Below are positions 1 to 6,870 of a stretch of DNA of 64,000 bases, piece by piece. The stretch lies in the NCBI RefSeq assembly GCF_001424485.1, contig NZ_LMQC01000021.1:1249-65248 (forward strand), in the 5' to 3' direction. Position 1 is the stretch's first letter. Every line of letters begins with the position of its first letter. The notes beneath the pieces were generated by a model. The model searched no databases. It saw only the letters and a program-made list of their open reading frames with translations, and had not been told where the DNA came from. The DNA is from Modestobacter sp. Leaf380 (GTDB lineage: Bacteria; Actinomycetota; Actinomycetes; Mycobacteriales; Geodermatophilaceae). Made by a program: the position numbers and the translations under genes.

Positions 1-2
1 CC

Positions 3-308
3 ACGGCGGGGGCCTTCGAGCCGCTGGCCGTGGCCGGGGCCCGGCACGTGGCCGGGCAGGTGGCCGCGGCGATCGCGAACATGCACGACCTGGAGACCGC
101 CCGCAGCGAAGTCACCAACCTGCAGGCCGCGCTGCAGACCCGCGCCGGCATCGAGCAGGCCAAGGGCATCCTGATGGCCGTACACGGCTGCAGCGCCGAG
201 GAGGCGTTCGCGATCTTGTCCAAGGAGTCCCAGGACACCAACACCAAGCTGCGCGAGGTCGCCGAGCAGGTCGTGGCCCGGATGCGGGGGCAGTCGACCG
301 GTCTGTAG
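3..308 (+). CDS. GAF-ANTAR regulator, C-terminal part (5' truncated by window)
   Basis: Open from the window edge, so the N-terminus (probably a GAF sensor) is missing. The last ~60 residues form an ANTAR domain: a helix starting LQTRAGIEQAKGILM, then the SAEEAFAILSKESQDTNTKLREVAE stretch split over two helices. ANTAR proteins bind dual-hairpin RNA motifs and act as antiterminators, usually triggered by a sensor domain. A short helical linker (ANMHDLETARSEVTNLQAAL) precedes the domain, as in GAF-ANTAR proteins. It lies 92 bp upstream of an RsbW-like kinase and near a STAS protein, so it probably belongs to a stress-signalling group. The target RNA cannot be seen here. Confidence 0.85.
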   Translation, partial: TAGAFEPLAVAGARHVAGQVAAAIANMHDLETARSEVTNLQAALQTRAGIEQAKGILMAVHGCSAEEAFAILSKESQDTNTKLREVAEQVVARMRGQSTGL

Positions 309-400
309 GCGCTGCCGTTGCACCGAGCGATGTGGGATCTCGGGTGCCCGGGCCGGGATCGTGGCGAACTGCATCCTCGCGCAACGAGGGGTCCAACAGA

Positions 401-937
401 GTGGCCAGGCGTGGTGCGGTGGAGGTACTGGTGAGGCAGGAGGGTGCGGGGGATGCCCCTGCTGGCTCCTCCGAGGGTCACCTGCATCTGGCCGCCTCAT
501 GGCAGCGTGATGCACCGCCCCCACCGGCCGACCCAGCACGGCTGGTCCTCCAGCTCCGTTCGCTGCGCGGGCTGAGCAGTGTGCGCCGCCAGGTCGGGGA
601 GTTCCTGCGGACCTCGTTGCCCCCAGCGCTGGGCGATGGTGTCGTCGACGACGCTGTCGACAGCGCGGTGCTGGTGATCGATGAGATGACGTCGAATGCC
701 CTTCGACACGGACGCCCCCCCTCGGACTTGCACATCGGGGACGAGCCCGGCCGCTGGACGGTCGTGGTCACCGATGCAGCGCCGGACCTGGTGCCCGTGC
801 CCGCCGTGAACCGGCCGGCTGGTGCCGGCGGCTACGGCCTGTACGTGATCACCGACCTCACCGCCAGCCACGGCGTGCACTACGAACGGGACCGCAAGAT
901 GGTCTGGGCGACCGTGCTCAAGCCGGACGGCCCATGA
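401..937 (+). CDS. RsbW-like ATP-binding anti-sigma / switch kinase
   Basis: About 178 aa. A disordered N-terminus is followed by a single HATPase_c_2 domain. The N-box reads DEMTSNALRHG, the G1-type box VVTDAAPD and the G2-type glycine run GGYGLYVI; these bind ATP-Mg in the GHKL fold. Such stand-alone kinases in actinobacteria phosphorylate STAS antagonists or sequester sigma factors. The start is uncertain: GTG at 401 follows a GAGGGG run, and an in-frame start also exists at 332. The convergent gene downstream encodes a STAS protein, a natural partner, but that protein lacks the usual phospho-serine (see that entry). Confidence 0.75.
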   Translation: MARRGAVEVLVRQEGAGDAPAGSSEGHLHLAASWQRDAPPPPADPARLVLQLRSLRGLSSVRRQVGEFLRTSLPPALGDGVVDDAVDSAVLVIDEMTSNALRHGRPPSDLHIGDEPGRWTVVVTDAAPDLVPVPAVNRPAGAGGYGLYVITDLTASHGVHYERDRKMVWATVLKPDGP

Positions 938-985
938 CCTGCCCCGATCGCGACGTGGGCAGGTCCGGCAGGCCAGCCGCCTGGA

Positions 986-1429
986 TCAGGCCGCTGGCCG
1001 GCGGCCGAACGCCCGCTGCTGGCCGACGCCGCCGTCACGGGCAGGCACGTCAACGACGTGCCCTGCAAGGCCAACGAGGTCCAGGAGGCGTGCCAGGTGC
1101 GGCCGCGGTGCGTGCAGGGTCAGCGGGATGGCGTGCCGGCTGGCGGTGTGGCTGGTCTGCACGAGCAACCGCAGGCCGCAGGCGCCACAGAACGACACCC
1201 GGGACAGGTCGATGGCCACCGAGGCCGGCGCAGTGCGCCACACGTTGTCCAGGGCTCGTGCCAGCGGGTAGCTGGTGAAGGAGTCGATCTGCCCGCCGAC
1301 AGTCAGCAGGGGCCGCCCGGGCACGCTCAGCACCACCCAGCAGCCCCCATCGTCGTGCAGGCGCTCGCCGGGCAGGATGCTCGCGACGGGCTTCATCTGC
1401 GCCGCGGGATCCTGCACGGGAGCACACAT
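986..1429 (-). CDS. STAS-domain protein (anti-sigma factor antagonist-like)
   Basis: 147 aa if the ATG at 1429 is used; the frame stays open further upstream to 1597. The fold signature is clear: a first strand LLTVGGQIDSFTSYPLARAL, the segment APASVAIDLSRVSFCGACGLRLLVQ, and a C-terminal helix pair ending LLDLVGLAGHV. In SpoIIAA/RsbV proteins the segment after the conserved F reads D-S-S/A-G, and the first Ser is phosphorylated by the RsbW kinase. Here it reads C-G-A-C-G, so both Asp and Ser are absent. It may therefore act constitutively or bind a different partner. It is convergent with the RsbW-like gene. Confidence 0.7.
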   Translation of the reverse strand: MCAPVQDPAAQMKPVASILPGERLHDDGGCWVVLSVPGRPLLTVGGQIDSFTSYPLARALDNVWRTAPASVAIDLSRVSFCGACGLRLLVQTSHTASRHAIPLTLHAPRPHLARLLDLVGLAGHVVDVPARDGGVGQQRAFGRRPAA

Positions 1430-1898
1430 GGCTGCCTCTCCGCCCAGCAGCTCCGCGACCCGGCTGTTGCCGGACTGGCTGAACTGAGCCCCCCCGCTGG
1501 TCGCCCACCCCAGGACCTGGGGTGGGCGTGGGGGACTCTCCTCCGCCCCGGCCCGCACTGTCCACCGACCGAAGGCTTGATCTCCCAGCTCGTGCACCGG
1601 GTGGCACTGTGCGGGACCCAGATCACGACATCTGCTCGCGGAGCCAGCAGGGACGACGCGCCCTCGTGCAGTCGGAGGAGTGCGCTGATCACGAGGACGA
1701 CCGTGGCGCGCCAGGGGATGCCTTCGCTACGGCGGGCAGGGAGGCCCACAGCCCGTGGATCGACATGCCGCGCCGAAGGTGTGTCCACCGCGGTCCCGGG
1801 CCGAGCGAGTGAGTCGGGGCAGAGCGGGGTTGTGCGCGGCGTCGTCACGTCAGATGCCCACTGCGTCGACCAGGTCGTGGAGCCACATGCCGGCGGCG
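1430..1898. other. Gene-poor stretch upstream of the STAS gene
   Basis: No reading frame here resembles a protein family I know on either strand. The frames that stay open overlap each other and have low-complexity composition. It may hold the promoter of the STAS gene and decayed sequence continuous with the EAL fragment to the right. Confidence 0.4.
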
Positions 1899-2186
1899 TC
1901 AGCGGCCTCGGAGGAGGGGCGAGGTCGCCGAGGTCGGGAACAGGGGAGCGGGCTTGCGGGCCAGGCGGAACCATTCGTCGATCGGTTGCGGGCGTCCGGT
2001 GAGGTAGCCCTGGGGGCTGTCGCATCCCAGCTCGTGGGCCAGTCGGATGCTGTGTCGAACGATGGCGACGGCGGCTGGGTCGCTGTTGATGCCGGTGATG
2101 AGTGCTCGGTCGAACTTGACCTCGTCCACGGGCAGGCGGTGGAGGTAGGCCAACGAGCTGCAGCCGGTTCCGTAGTCGTGCAGCAG
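1899..2186 (-). pseudogene. EAL-domain (c-di-GMP phosphodiesterase) fragment with internal deletion
   Basis: Reading leftwards from about 2186 the frame gives LLHDYGTGCSSLAYLHRLPVDE, matching the DDFGTGYSSLxYLxxLPVDxxKID segment of EAL domains, then FDRALITG and AIVRHSIRLAHELG. It then jumps directly to CDSPQGYLTGRP, the end of the domain. The intervening RVVAEGVE segment with its catalytic glutamate is missing, an apparent in-frame deletion between two ELG-coding stretches. The N-terminal half of the domain, with the EAL motif itself, is also absent because the frame abuts a transposase remnant. It cannot hydrolyse c-di-GMP. Confidence 0.75.
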
Positions 2187-2195
2187 TCCCCAGCT

Positions 2196-2300
2196 CTGTC
2201 AGGCTGGCTGCACCACTACAACCACCACCGGCCCCACACCGCCCTGGGCAACCTCCCACCCATCACCCGGTGCACCAACGTCACCGAGCAGTACAGCTAG
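2196..2300 (+). mobile_element. IS481-family transposase, C-terminal remnant
   Basis: The frame ending in TAG at 2300 reads WLHHYNHHRPHTALGN, then PPITRCTNVTEQYS. This is the characteristic tail of IS481-type DDE transposases (W-x-x-x-YN-xx-RPH-xAL). Nothing before about 2196 on this strand continues the transposase; the sequence switches directly to the antisense EAL fragment. Only some 34 codons remain and no terminal inverted repeat could be identified. It is a scar of past insertion and rearrangement. Confidence 0.75.
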
Positions 2301-2786
2301 GCGTCGCTGATCCCGAGGTGATCAGCTCAGGGACGGCCACGCCAAGTACATGAGCGATGGCCGGCAGGTGATGACGTGGGATCGGTGTGATCCCGCGTTC
2401 CCAGTGGGACCACGTGGAGCGCGAAACACCCAAGGCCTGGGAGACGTGGGCGCCCGGTAGCTTCGTACGCGCTGTCAGCGCCGCTAGATCAGGGAGCACG
2501 ACCGCATCCGCGCGGCTGGGGGATGGCCTACCAGTGCCTCGGTAAGACAGCCAGGAGCGGTTTTTAGCAGGCGGGCCAAGTGGGTTTGGTAGGACGGCGC
2601 CGGGCTATGTGTGCCGGCTTCCCAGTGGGCAATTGTTGAACGGGACACTCCCAGTTCGGTCGCGAGACCTGCTGCAGTAAAGCCGGCCACCCGACGAAGT
2701 TGGGCAAGGGTGGGCGGTGAGATTGATGCCTCGGACGCTTCATCAAAGTGCCCGTCAGCCGCCGGTATCGATCGATGCAACGTCAT
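2281..2786 (-). pseudogene. Double-XRE HTH regulator, apparently frameshifted
   Basis: Two helix-turn-helix units of the XRE/Cro type lie in different frames. Frame 1 (2786 to stop at 2484) contains LRRVAGFTAAGLATELGVSR and STIAHWEAG. Frame 2 (open from 2499 to 2281) contains ALTARTKLPGAHVSQALGVSRS and TWSHWERG. Each is a plausible HTH_3 core and together they resemble regulators with tandem HTH domains; the frames overlap by 16 bp around 2484-2499. Either one gene suffered a single-base frameshift there, or two small coupled proteins are made. An in-frame start also exists at 2828, but that lies inside the terminator-like hairpin. The 3' end overlaps the transposase scar. Confidence 0.5.
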
Positions 2787-2798
2787 CCCCAAGCCAGA

Positions 2799-2845
2799 CG
2801 TCTGGCTCACCGACGATGCTTGAAGCACTGCCGGTGAGCCAGACG
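2799..2845 (-). terminator. Hairpin downstream of the P450 gene
   Basis: A perfect 14-bp inverted repeat (2799-2812 with 2832-2845, CGTCTGGCTCACCG and its complement) has a 19-nt loop and starts 6 bp after the P450 stop codon. It is the likely end of the catabolic operon transcript. No T-run follows, as is common in high-GC actinobacteria. Confidence 0.6.
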
Positions 2846-2851
2846 GGGATG

Positions 2852-4042
2852 TCAGGGCAGCAACCGGACCGGCATGTGCTCGAAGGCCACGAGACGGTCG
2901 GTCCGGACCTCCGTCGGGGAACTGACCAGCTCGATACCGGAGTATCGCTTGGCGACCTCGGTCAGCACGGCGTCGACCTCGGCCCGGGCCAGCATCTGCC
3001 CGGCGCAGGAGTGCACGCCCAGTCCGAAGGTGAGGTTGCGGCTCTCGTCCGGGGAGCGGGTGTGGTCGAATTCGTGCGGAGCACTGAACACCGCAGGGTC
3101 ACGGTTTGCTGCGCCGATGGGGAACTTGACGCAGGAGCCCGCGGGTACCGCGACACCGTGGATGTCGATGTCCTCGGTCGGGAAGCGGGTGATGATCAGT
3201 TCGACGGGGTTCAGGCGAGCGACCTCGTTGACGATGTTCTCCCGGCTGGCAGGTTCATCGCGGTAGACCTGCATGATGTCCGGACGCTCGGCGAACAGCT
3301 TGATCGCCGAACCGATGAGGTAGGCGGGATTCGGCCCGCCGGACATGTAGAGGATGACCGTGGTCTCGAGGACCTCCCGCCAGGTCAGCTCACCTCGGGC
3401 GTGCGCTGCAAGCAGGTCATCAGCCAGCCCGACGCCCGGCTCGGCCTGCTTAGCACGTAGGTGCTGTTCGGTCTCGGCGAACAGGTAGTCCAGCCCGGCC
3501 TGGCTGGTGGCGGCGATCTCGTGGCCGGGCGCGGTGGCGTTGATGAGCATGGCATCCCACAGCGCCCAGAAGATCCGCTCGACGTCGCCTTCGGGCATGT
3601 CCAGCATTCGGCACATCGTGATGTGGGTCGGGCTGACCCCGATGTCGAAGTGGGCGTCGACGACCTGGCCAGGCTCAAGTGCGTCGAGGAAGGCAGCGGT
3701 CAGCTCGCTGGTCGTCGCCGACCACTTGGCCGCGCTCTTGGGGGACAGCCAACGGTTGGTCAGCCGCCGCATCCGGGTGTGCAGCGGGGGGTCCAAGGAC
3801 AGCACCGTGCTGTTGAAGATCTGCCACGGGTGACTCTCCGCCCACCCCGGCTCCACGATGCTCATGACCGGCAACCGCGCGGCGTGCATGGTGTCCCCGT
3901 GGCCGAGCACCACGAAGGTCCCGTCGCCTGTGCGGTGCACCGGGGCGATCTGGCGGGCCCGGTCGTACCAAGGGTGCGGGTCGGCCCGGAACGCCTCGTC
4001 GTTCCAGGGAAACAGGTCCTCGGTCGGGGGCGAGACGGTCAT
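2852..4042 (-). CDS. Cytochrome P450 (P450cin-like context)
   Basis: 396 aa, normal for a soluble bacterial P450. ATG at 4042 has GAAGGA upstream. The haem loop is FGLGVHSCAG with ligand Cys346, and the ExxR motif is E273-V-A-R276. The I-helix reads YMSGGPNPAYLIG (residues 232-244): the usual acid-alcohol pair (D/E-T) that delivers protons to oxygen appears to be Asn238-Pro239. P450cin (CYP176A1) is known to lack the conserved Thr too, having Asn there. Together with the adjacent flavodoxin and reductase this suggests a flavodoxin-driven class I system hydroxylating a terpenoid-like substrate, later processed by the BVMO in the cluster. The substrate is inferred only. Confidence 0.9.
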   Translation of the reverse strand: MTVSPPTEDLFPWNDEAFRADPHPWYDRARQIAPVHRTGDGTFVVLGHGDTMHAARLPVMSIVEPGWAESHPWQIFNSTVLSLDPPLHTRMRRLTNRWLSPKSAAKWSATTSELTAAFLDALEPGQVVDAHFDIGVSPTHITMCRMLDMPEGDVERIFWALWDAMLINATAPGHEIAATSQAGLDYLFAETEQHLRAKQAEPGVGLADDLLAAHARGELTWREVLETTVILYMSGGPNPAYLIGSAIKLFAERPDIMQVYRDEPASRENIVNEVARLNPVELIITRFPTEDIDIHGVAVPAGSCVKFPIGAANRDPAVFSAPHEFDHTRSPDESRNLTFGLGVHSCAGQMLARAEVDAVLTEVAKRYSGIELVSSPTEVRTDRLVAFEHMPVRLLP

Positions 4043-4091
4043 GGCAATCCTTCGGGAGTAGGAGCAGAGGTTGAAGCGGGAGAGCGGAGTC

Positions 4092-4541
4092 TCAGGCTGA
4101 GACGCCGAGCAGCGTGGTTGCCCACTCCTGGGCGAGATCGGTGGCCGGCTCGCCGGACGCGGCGTCGTGCTTGGCGGTCTCACCCAGCTGACGCGCCCCG
4201 AGCTCGACGAGGGTCGACCGCAGGGTGTCGATGCCGTTGTTGTAGGTCTCGTAGACGCTGTCACCCAAACCGAAAGCCCCGAACGACAAGCCGCTGAGGT
4301 CGGGCCGCTGCTCGACCAGCTGGTCATGGAAAGGGGCGGTGGTCTCGGGCAGGTCGCCCTCCCCGTAGGTCGAGGTGATGAACACAGCCCGCTCAATGTC
4401 AGCCAGGTCGGCGATGTCGATGTCGGCCATCTCGACGATGACGGTCTGCAGGCCCTGGCCCTGCAGGACCTCGGCGACGTCATCGGCGACCATCTCGGCG
4501 TTGCCTGACTCGGTGCCGTAGTAGATGTGGACGATGCTCAT
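4092..4541 (-). CDS. Flavodoxin (cindoxin-like redox partner of the P450)
   Basis: 149 aa. FMN-binding signatures of short-chain flavodoxins are present: the phosphate loop YGTESGNAE near the N-terminus, the STYGEGDLPE loop, and FGAFGLGDSVYETYN. The C-terminal part GETAKHDAASGEPATDLAQEW resembles my recollection of cindoxin (CinC), the flavodoxin that feeds P450cin, more than ferredoxins usually paired with actinobacterial P450s. It overlaps the upstream reductase gene by 4 bp (ATGA), so the two are translationally coupled, and the P450 follows 49 bp later. Its likely job is carrying electrons from the reductase to the P450. Confidence 0.9.
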   Translation of the reverse strand: MSIVHIYYGTESGNAEMVADDVAEVLQGQGLQTVIVEMADIDIADLADIERAVFITSTYGEGDLPETTAPFHDQLVEQRPDLSGLSFGAFGLGDSVYETYNNGIDTLRSTLVELGARQLGETAKHDAASGEPATDLAQEWATTLLGVSA

Positions 4542-5839
4542 CGGTTGCTCCTCGGGTGGGTTGCTGGGCTGTCGGTGGTCGGGCGGACCAGATCGCCGAT
4601 TCCGGCGGCGACAAGGAGCTCGTCCCGGCTGGTGAACTTCGTGCGACACCGATCAGGGGCCGCACGTTCGACCTCAGCCCGGTCGATGGACTGCCAGTCG
4701 GTGAACGAGGTCCGATCGGTCGGCAGTCGATCACCCAGTCCACCGAGACCCGGACGGGTCGCCGGTGGCACCGTCTCCAGGTACTCGGAGACGGCAAGGG
4801 CGGTGGCGATGGCCAGCTTGCGGTTCTCGGCGAGGTTTCCCAGTCGCCCGCTCATGCATCCACCTACGGAGAACATGTGGTCGGCATCCATGCTGGGCAC
4901 GACGGGGTGCTCGGGTGCCAGGTCGAAACCGATGGCCGAGACGACAGTGTCGACGGTCAGGTTGTGCTCGGTCTCCTCATCGGTGCTGGTGACCACCACA
5001 GCAAGGCCATCTGCGGACTCGATGCGGCGCAGGCGTTGACGGAAGCGGATATCGATGACGACGGCGTCCTCGGGCAGGTCGGCACCCCGGGCGACGGCCC
5101 CGTCAGGGTGGGGCACGCCGTCGACACGCAGGTCGACGGCGGAGACGTGGGCCAGCTCCTTGACCATCGAGGGGTCCCACCTGGCCTGGTCGGGGGTGCT
5201 GCGGCCGAGGATGTGGATGGTGCGTACACCTCGCCGGACGAGGCCGTCCCGCGCGTCGTCGTTGATGTCGGACCCGGAGAGCTCTGCTGCAGACTTGGTG
5301 AGCAGGCGGGCCAGATCGGCGGCCACGTTCCCGGTGCCCACGATGGCGATGTGCTGACCGAGGTCGGGAATGCCGGTCCTGCGTGCAGGGACGTCTGGGT
5401 CGGAGTTGATCAACCGCAGCAGAGCGCCGGAACCGAGGACGGTTGCCCCCGGATCTTGGGGCACACCCAGAGGTCGATCGGCCGGCAGCCCGGTGGCCAC
5501 GACCACCGCGTCGAAGGTCTCGGTGAGGTCGTTCCAGCTGAGGGGGCCGTCGTCGTGGATACGGACGTTGCCGGCGAAGTGGACGTCGGGCTGCCCGAAC
5601 AGCCTGTCGAACTGCCGGTGGACACCCTTGGCGCCCTGGTGATCGGGTGCGATTCCGTACCGGATCAGTCCATACGGGGTCGGCAGGGAGTCGAAGACGA
5701 CCACTTCGACGTCGGGCTGCTTCTTGCGCAGCGCCAGGGCGGTGAAGCAACCGGAAGGTCCGCATCCGACGACGGCCACCCGGTGCGCCGGGGTTCGCCG
5801 GGAAGCGGTCGACCCTTGATCGGGACGGCATGCGGTCAT
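4538..5839 (-). CDS. FprA/adrenodoxin-reductase-type NAD(P)H oxidoreductase
   Basis: 433 aa. An N-terminal FAD site VAVVGCGPSGCFTALAL is followed by the family's PYGLIRYGIAPDHQGAK segment, and a second Rossmann site IAIVGTGNVAADLARLL binds NAD(P)H. The ATG near the glycine-rich conserved C-terminal stretch (SVGGCMSGRLGNLAENRKLA) closes the FAD domain. FprA-type enzymes pass electrons from NADPH to ferredoxin or flavodoxin. Immediate coupling to the flavodoxin gene assigns it as first component of a three-part P450 chain. It lies after a strong hairpin that separates it from the FAH gene, so it may be expressed at a different level from the upstream genes. Confidence 0.88.
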   Translation of the reverse strand: MTACRPDQGSTASRRTPAHRVAVVGCGPSGCFTALALRKKQPDVEVVVFDSLPTPYGLIRYGIAPDHQGAKGVHRQFDRLFGQPDVHFAGNVRIHDDGPLSWNDLTETFDAVVVATGLPADRPLGVPQDPGATVLGSGALLRLINSDPDVPARRTGIPDLGQHIAIVGTGNVAADLARLLTKSAAELSGSDINDDARDGLVRRGVRTIHILGRSTPDQARWDPSMVKELAHVSAVDLRVDGVPHPDGAVARGADLPEDAVVIDIRFRQRLRRIESADGLAVVVTSTDEETEHNLTVDTVVSAIGFDLAPEHPVVPSMDADHMFSVGGCMSGRLGNLAENRKLAIATALAVSEYLETVPPATRPGLGGLGDRLPTDRTSFTDWQSIDRAEVERAAPDRCRTKFTSRDELLVAAGIGDLVRPTTDSPATHPRSNR

Positions 5840-5875
5840 CGAGTGGTGTCTCCTTCCAGATCAGTGTTGTCGGGG

Positions 5876-5923
5876 CCTGCGGTCACGTGCCACGAGTTCG
5901 GCGCACTGGCACGTGACCGCAGG
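5876..5923 (-). terminator. Strong 17-bp hairpin inside the catabolic cluster
   Basis: A perfect 17-bp inverted repeat (5876-5892 with 5907-5923) has a 14-nt loop and sits between the FAH stop codon and the reductase start. It could terminate the upstream BVMO-ALDH-FAH message, act as an attenuator or stabilise a processed 3' end. No T-run follows. Confidence 0.6.
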
Positions 5924-5933
5924 GATCAGTGGG

Positions 5934-6827
5934 TCAGCGGACGGTGTTGCGCACGGAGCCCACGTGTTGCACGCGGACCTCCACGGTGCTGCCGGGGGCC
6001 AACCACCGGGGCGGTGTGCGCTTGGATCCGATGCCCTCGGGGGTGCCGGTGGCGATGATGTCGCCGGGGGACAGCTCGAGGAACTGGGACACGTAGGACA
6101 CGATCGCTGCGACGGAGAAGATCATCCGAGCCGTGGTCGAGGACTGCATCTGCTCGCCGTCGACCCAGGTGGATACCTGCAGGTTCTGCACATCGCCGAC
6201 CTCATCGAGGGTGACCAGGGCAGGTCCGCAGGGAGTCGAGCCGTCCACGGCCTTGCCGGGCAGCCACTGGGTGCCGTTGTACTGCAGATCCCGGGCCGTC
6301 AGGTCGTTCACGACGGTCAACCCGGCCACATGGTCCAGCGCCTGCTCCTCGGTGACCCGACGACACCGCCGGCCGATGACCACGCCGACCTCGCCCTCGA
6401 AGTCCAACTTGTCCGACACGCTGGAGCAGGCGATGTCGTCGGCAGGTCCGATCAGGGTGCTGGCGAACTTGGCGAAGACGTCGGGGTGCGTGGGCAGCGC
6501 TCGTCCGGTCTCCCCGACGTGGTCGGCGTAGTTCAACCCGATGCACAGCACCTTGGCCGGGTCGGTGACGGGCGGACCGAGGTGCACCTCGTCGACGGAG
6601 CCCACAGCCGTGGGCGAGCCGGCAGCCAACTGCTGGTCGACTGCGGCGCTCAGCTCGGGCAGCTGGTCACCGAACCTGTCCAGAACGGTGCGCACCGTCA
6701 GCGCGGTCGCGTCGTCCACGCCGTAGGTGGTGCCGCGCAGGAGTCGGGCGAGGTCGTACACCGAGTCCTCGACCAAGATTCCGGCCTGGTGGGCGTTGGC
6801 GCCGCGGGCGTAGCTGACCAGCTTCAT
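5934..6827 (-). CDS. Fumarylacetoacetate hydrolase (FAH) family protein
   Basis: 297 aa. The C-terminal FAH domain holds the metal-binding acids: KLDFEGEVGVVIG (two Glu), NDLTARDLQ (Asp), and the GTPEGIG turn near the end; KVLCIGLNYADHVGE marks the domain start. Members hydrolyse or decarboxylate C-C bonds in acylpyruvates and related 1,3-dicarbonyls, or isomerise hydroxyketo acids in aromatic and terpenoid catabolism. Placed between the aldehyde dehydrogenase and the P450 redox genes on the same strand, it probably cleaves a late ring-opened intermediate. Which member of the family it is cannot be told from sequence alone. Confidence 0.85.
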   Translation of the reverse strand: MKLVSYARGANAHQAGILVEDSVYDLARLLRGTTYGVDDATALTVRTVLDRFGDQLPELSAAVDQQLAAGSPTAVGSVDEVHLGPPVTDPAKVLCIGLNYADHVGETGRALPTHPDVFAKFASTLIGPADDIACSSVSDKLDFEGEVGVVIGRRCRRVTEEQALDHVAGLTVVNDLTARDLQYNGTQWLPGKAVDGSTPCGPALVTLDEVGDVQNLQVSTWVDGEQMQSSTTARMIFSVAAIVSYVSQFLELSPGDIIATGTPEGIGSKRTPPRWLAPGSTVEVRVQHVGSVRNTVR

Positions 6828-6870
6828 CGGATCCCCCGCAGGTCGTGGTGCACGGCGGGCTGGTGGGCAA

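Noticed and set aside
4556-6058. 500-aa open frame on the plus strand across the P450 redox genes
   Set aside because: It is antisense to two clearly recognisable genes (flavodoxin, FprA reductase) and its product has no family features. High GC keeps such shadow frames open.
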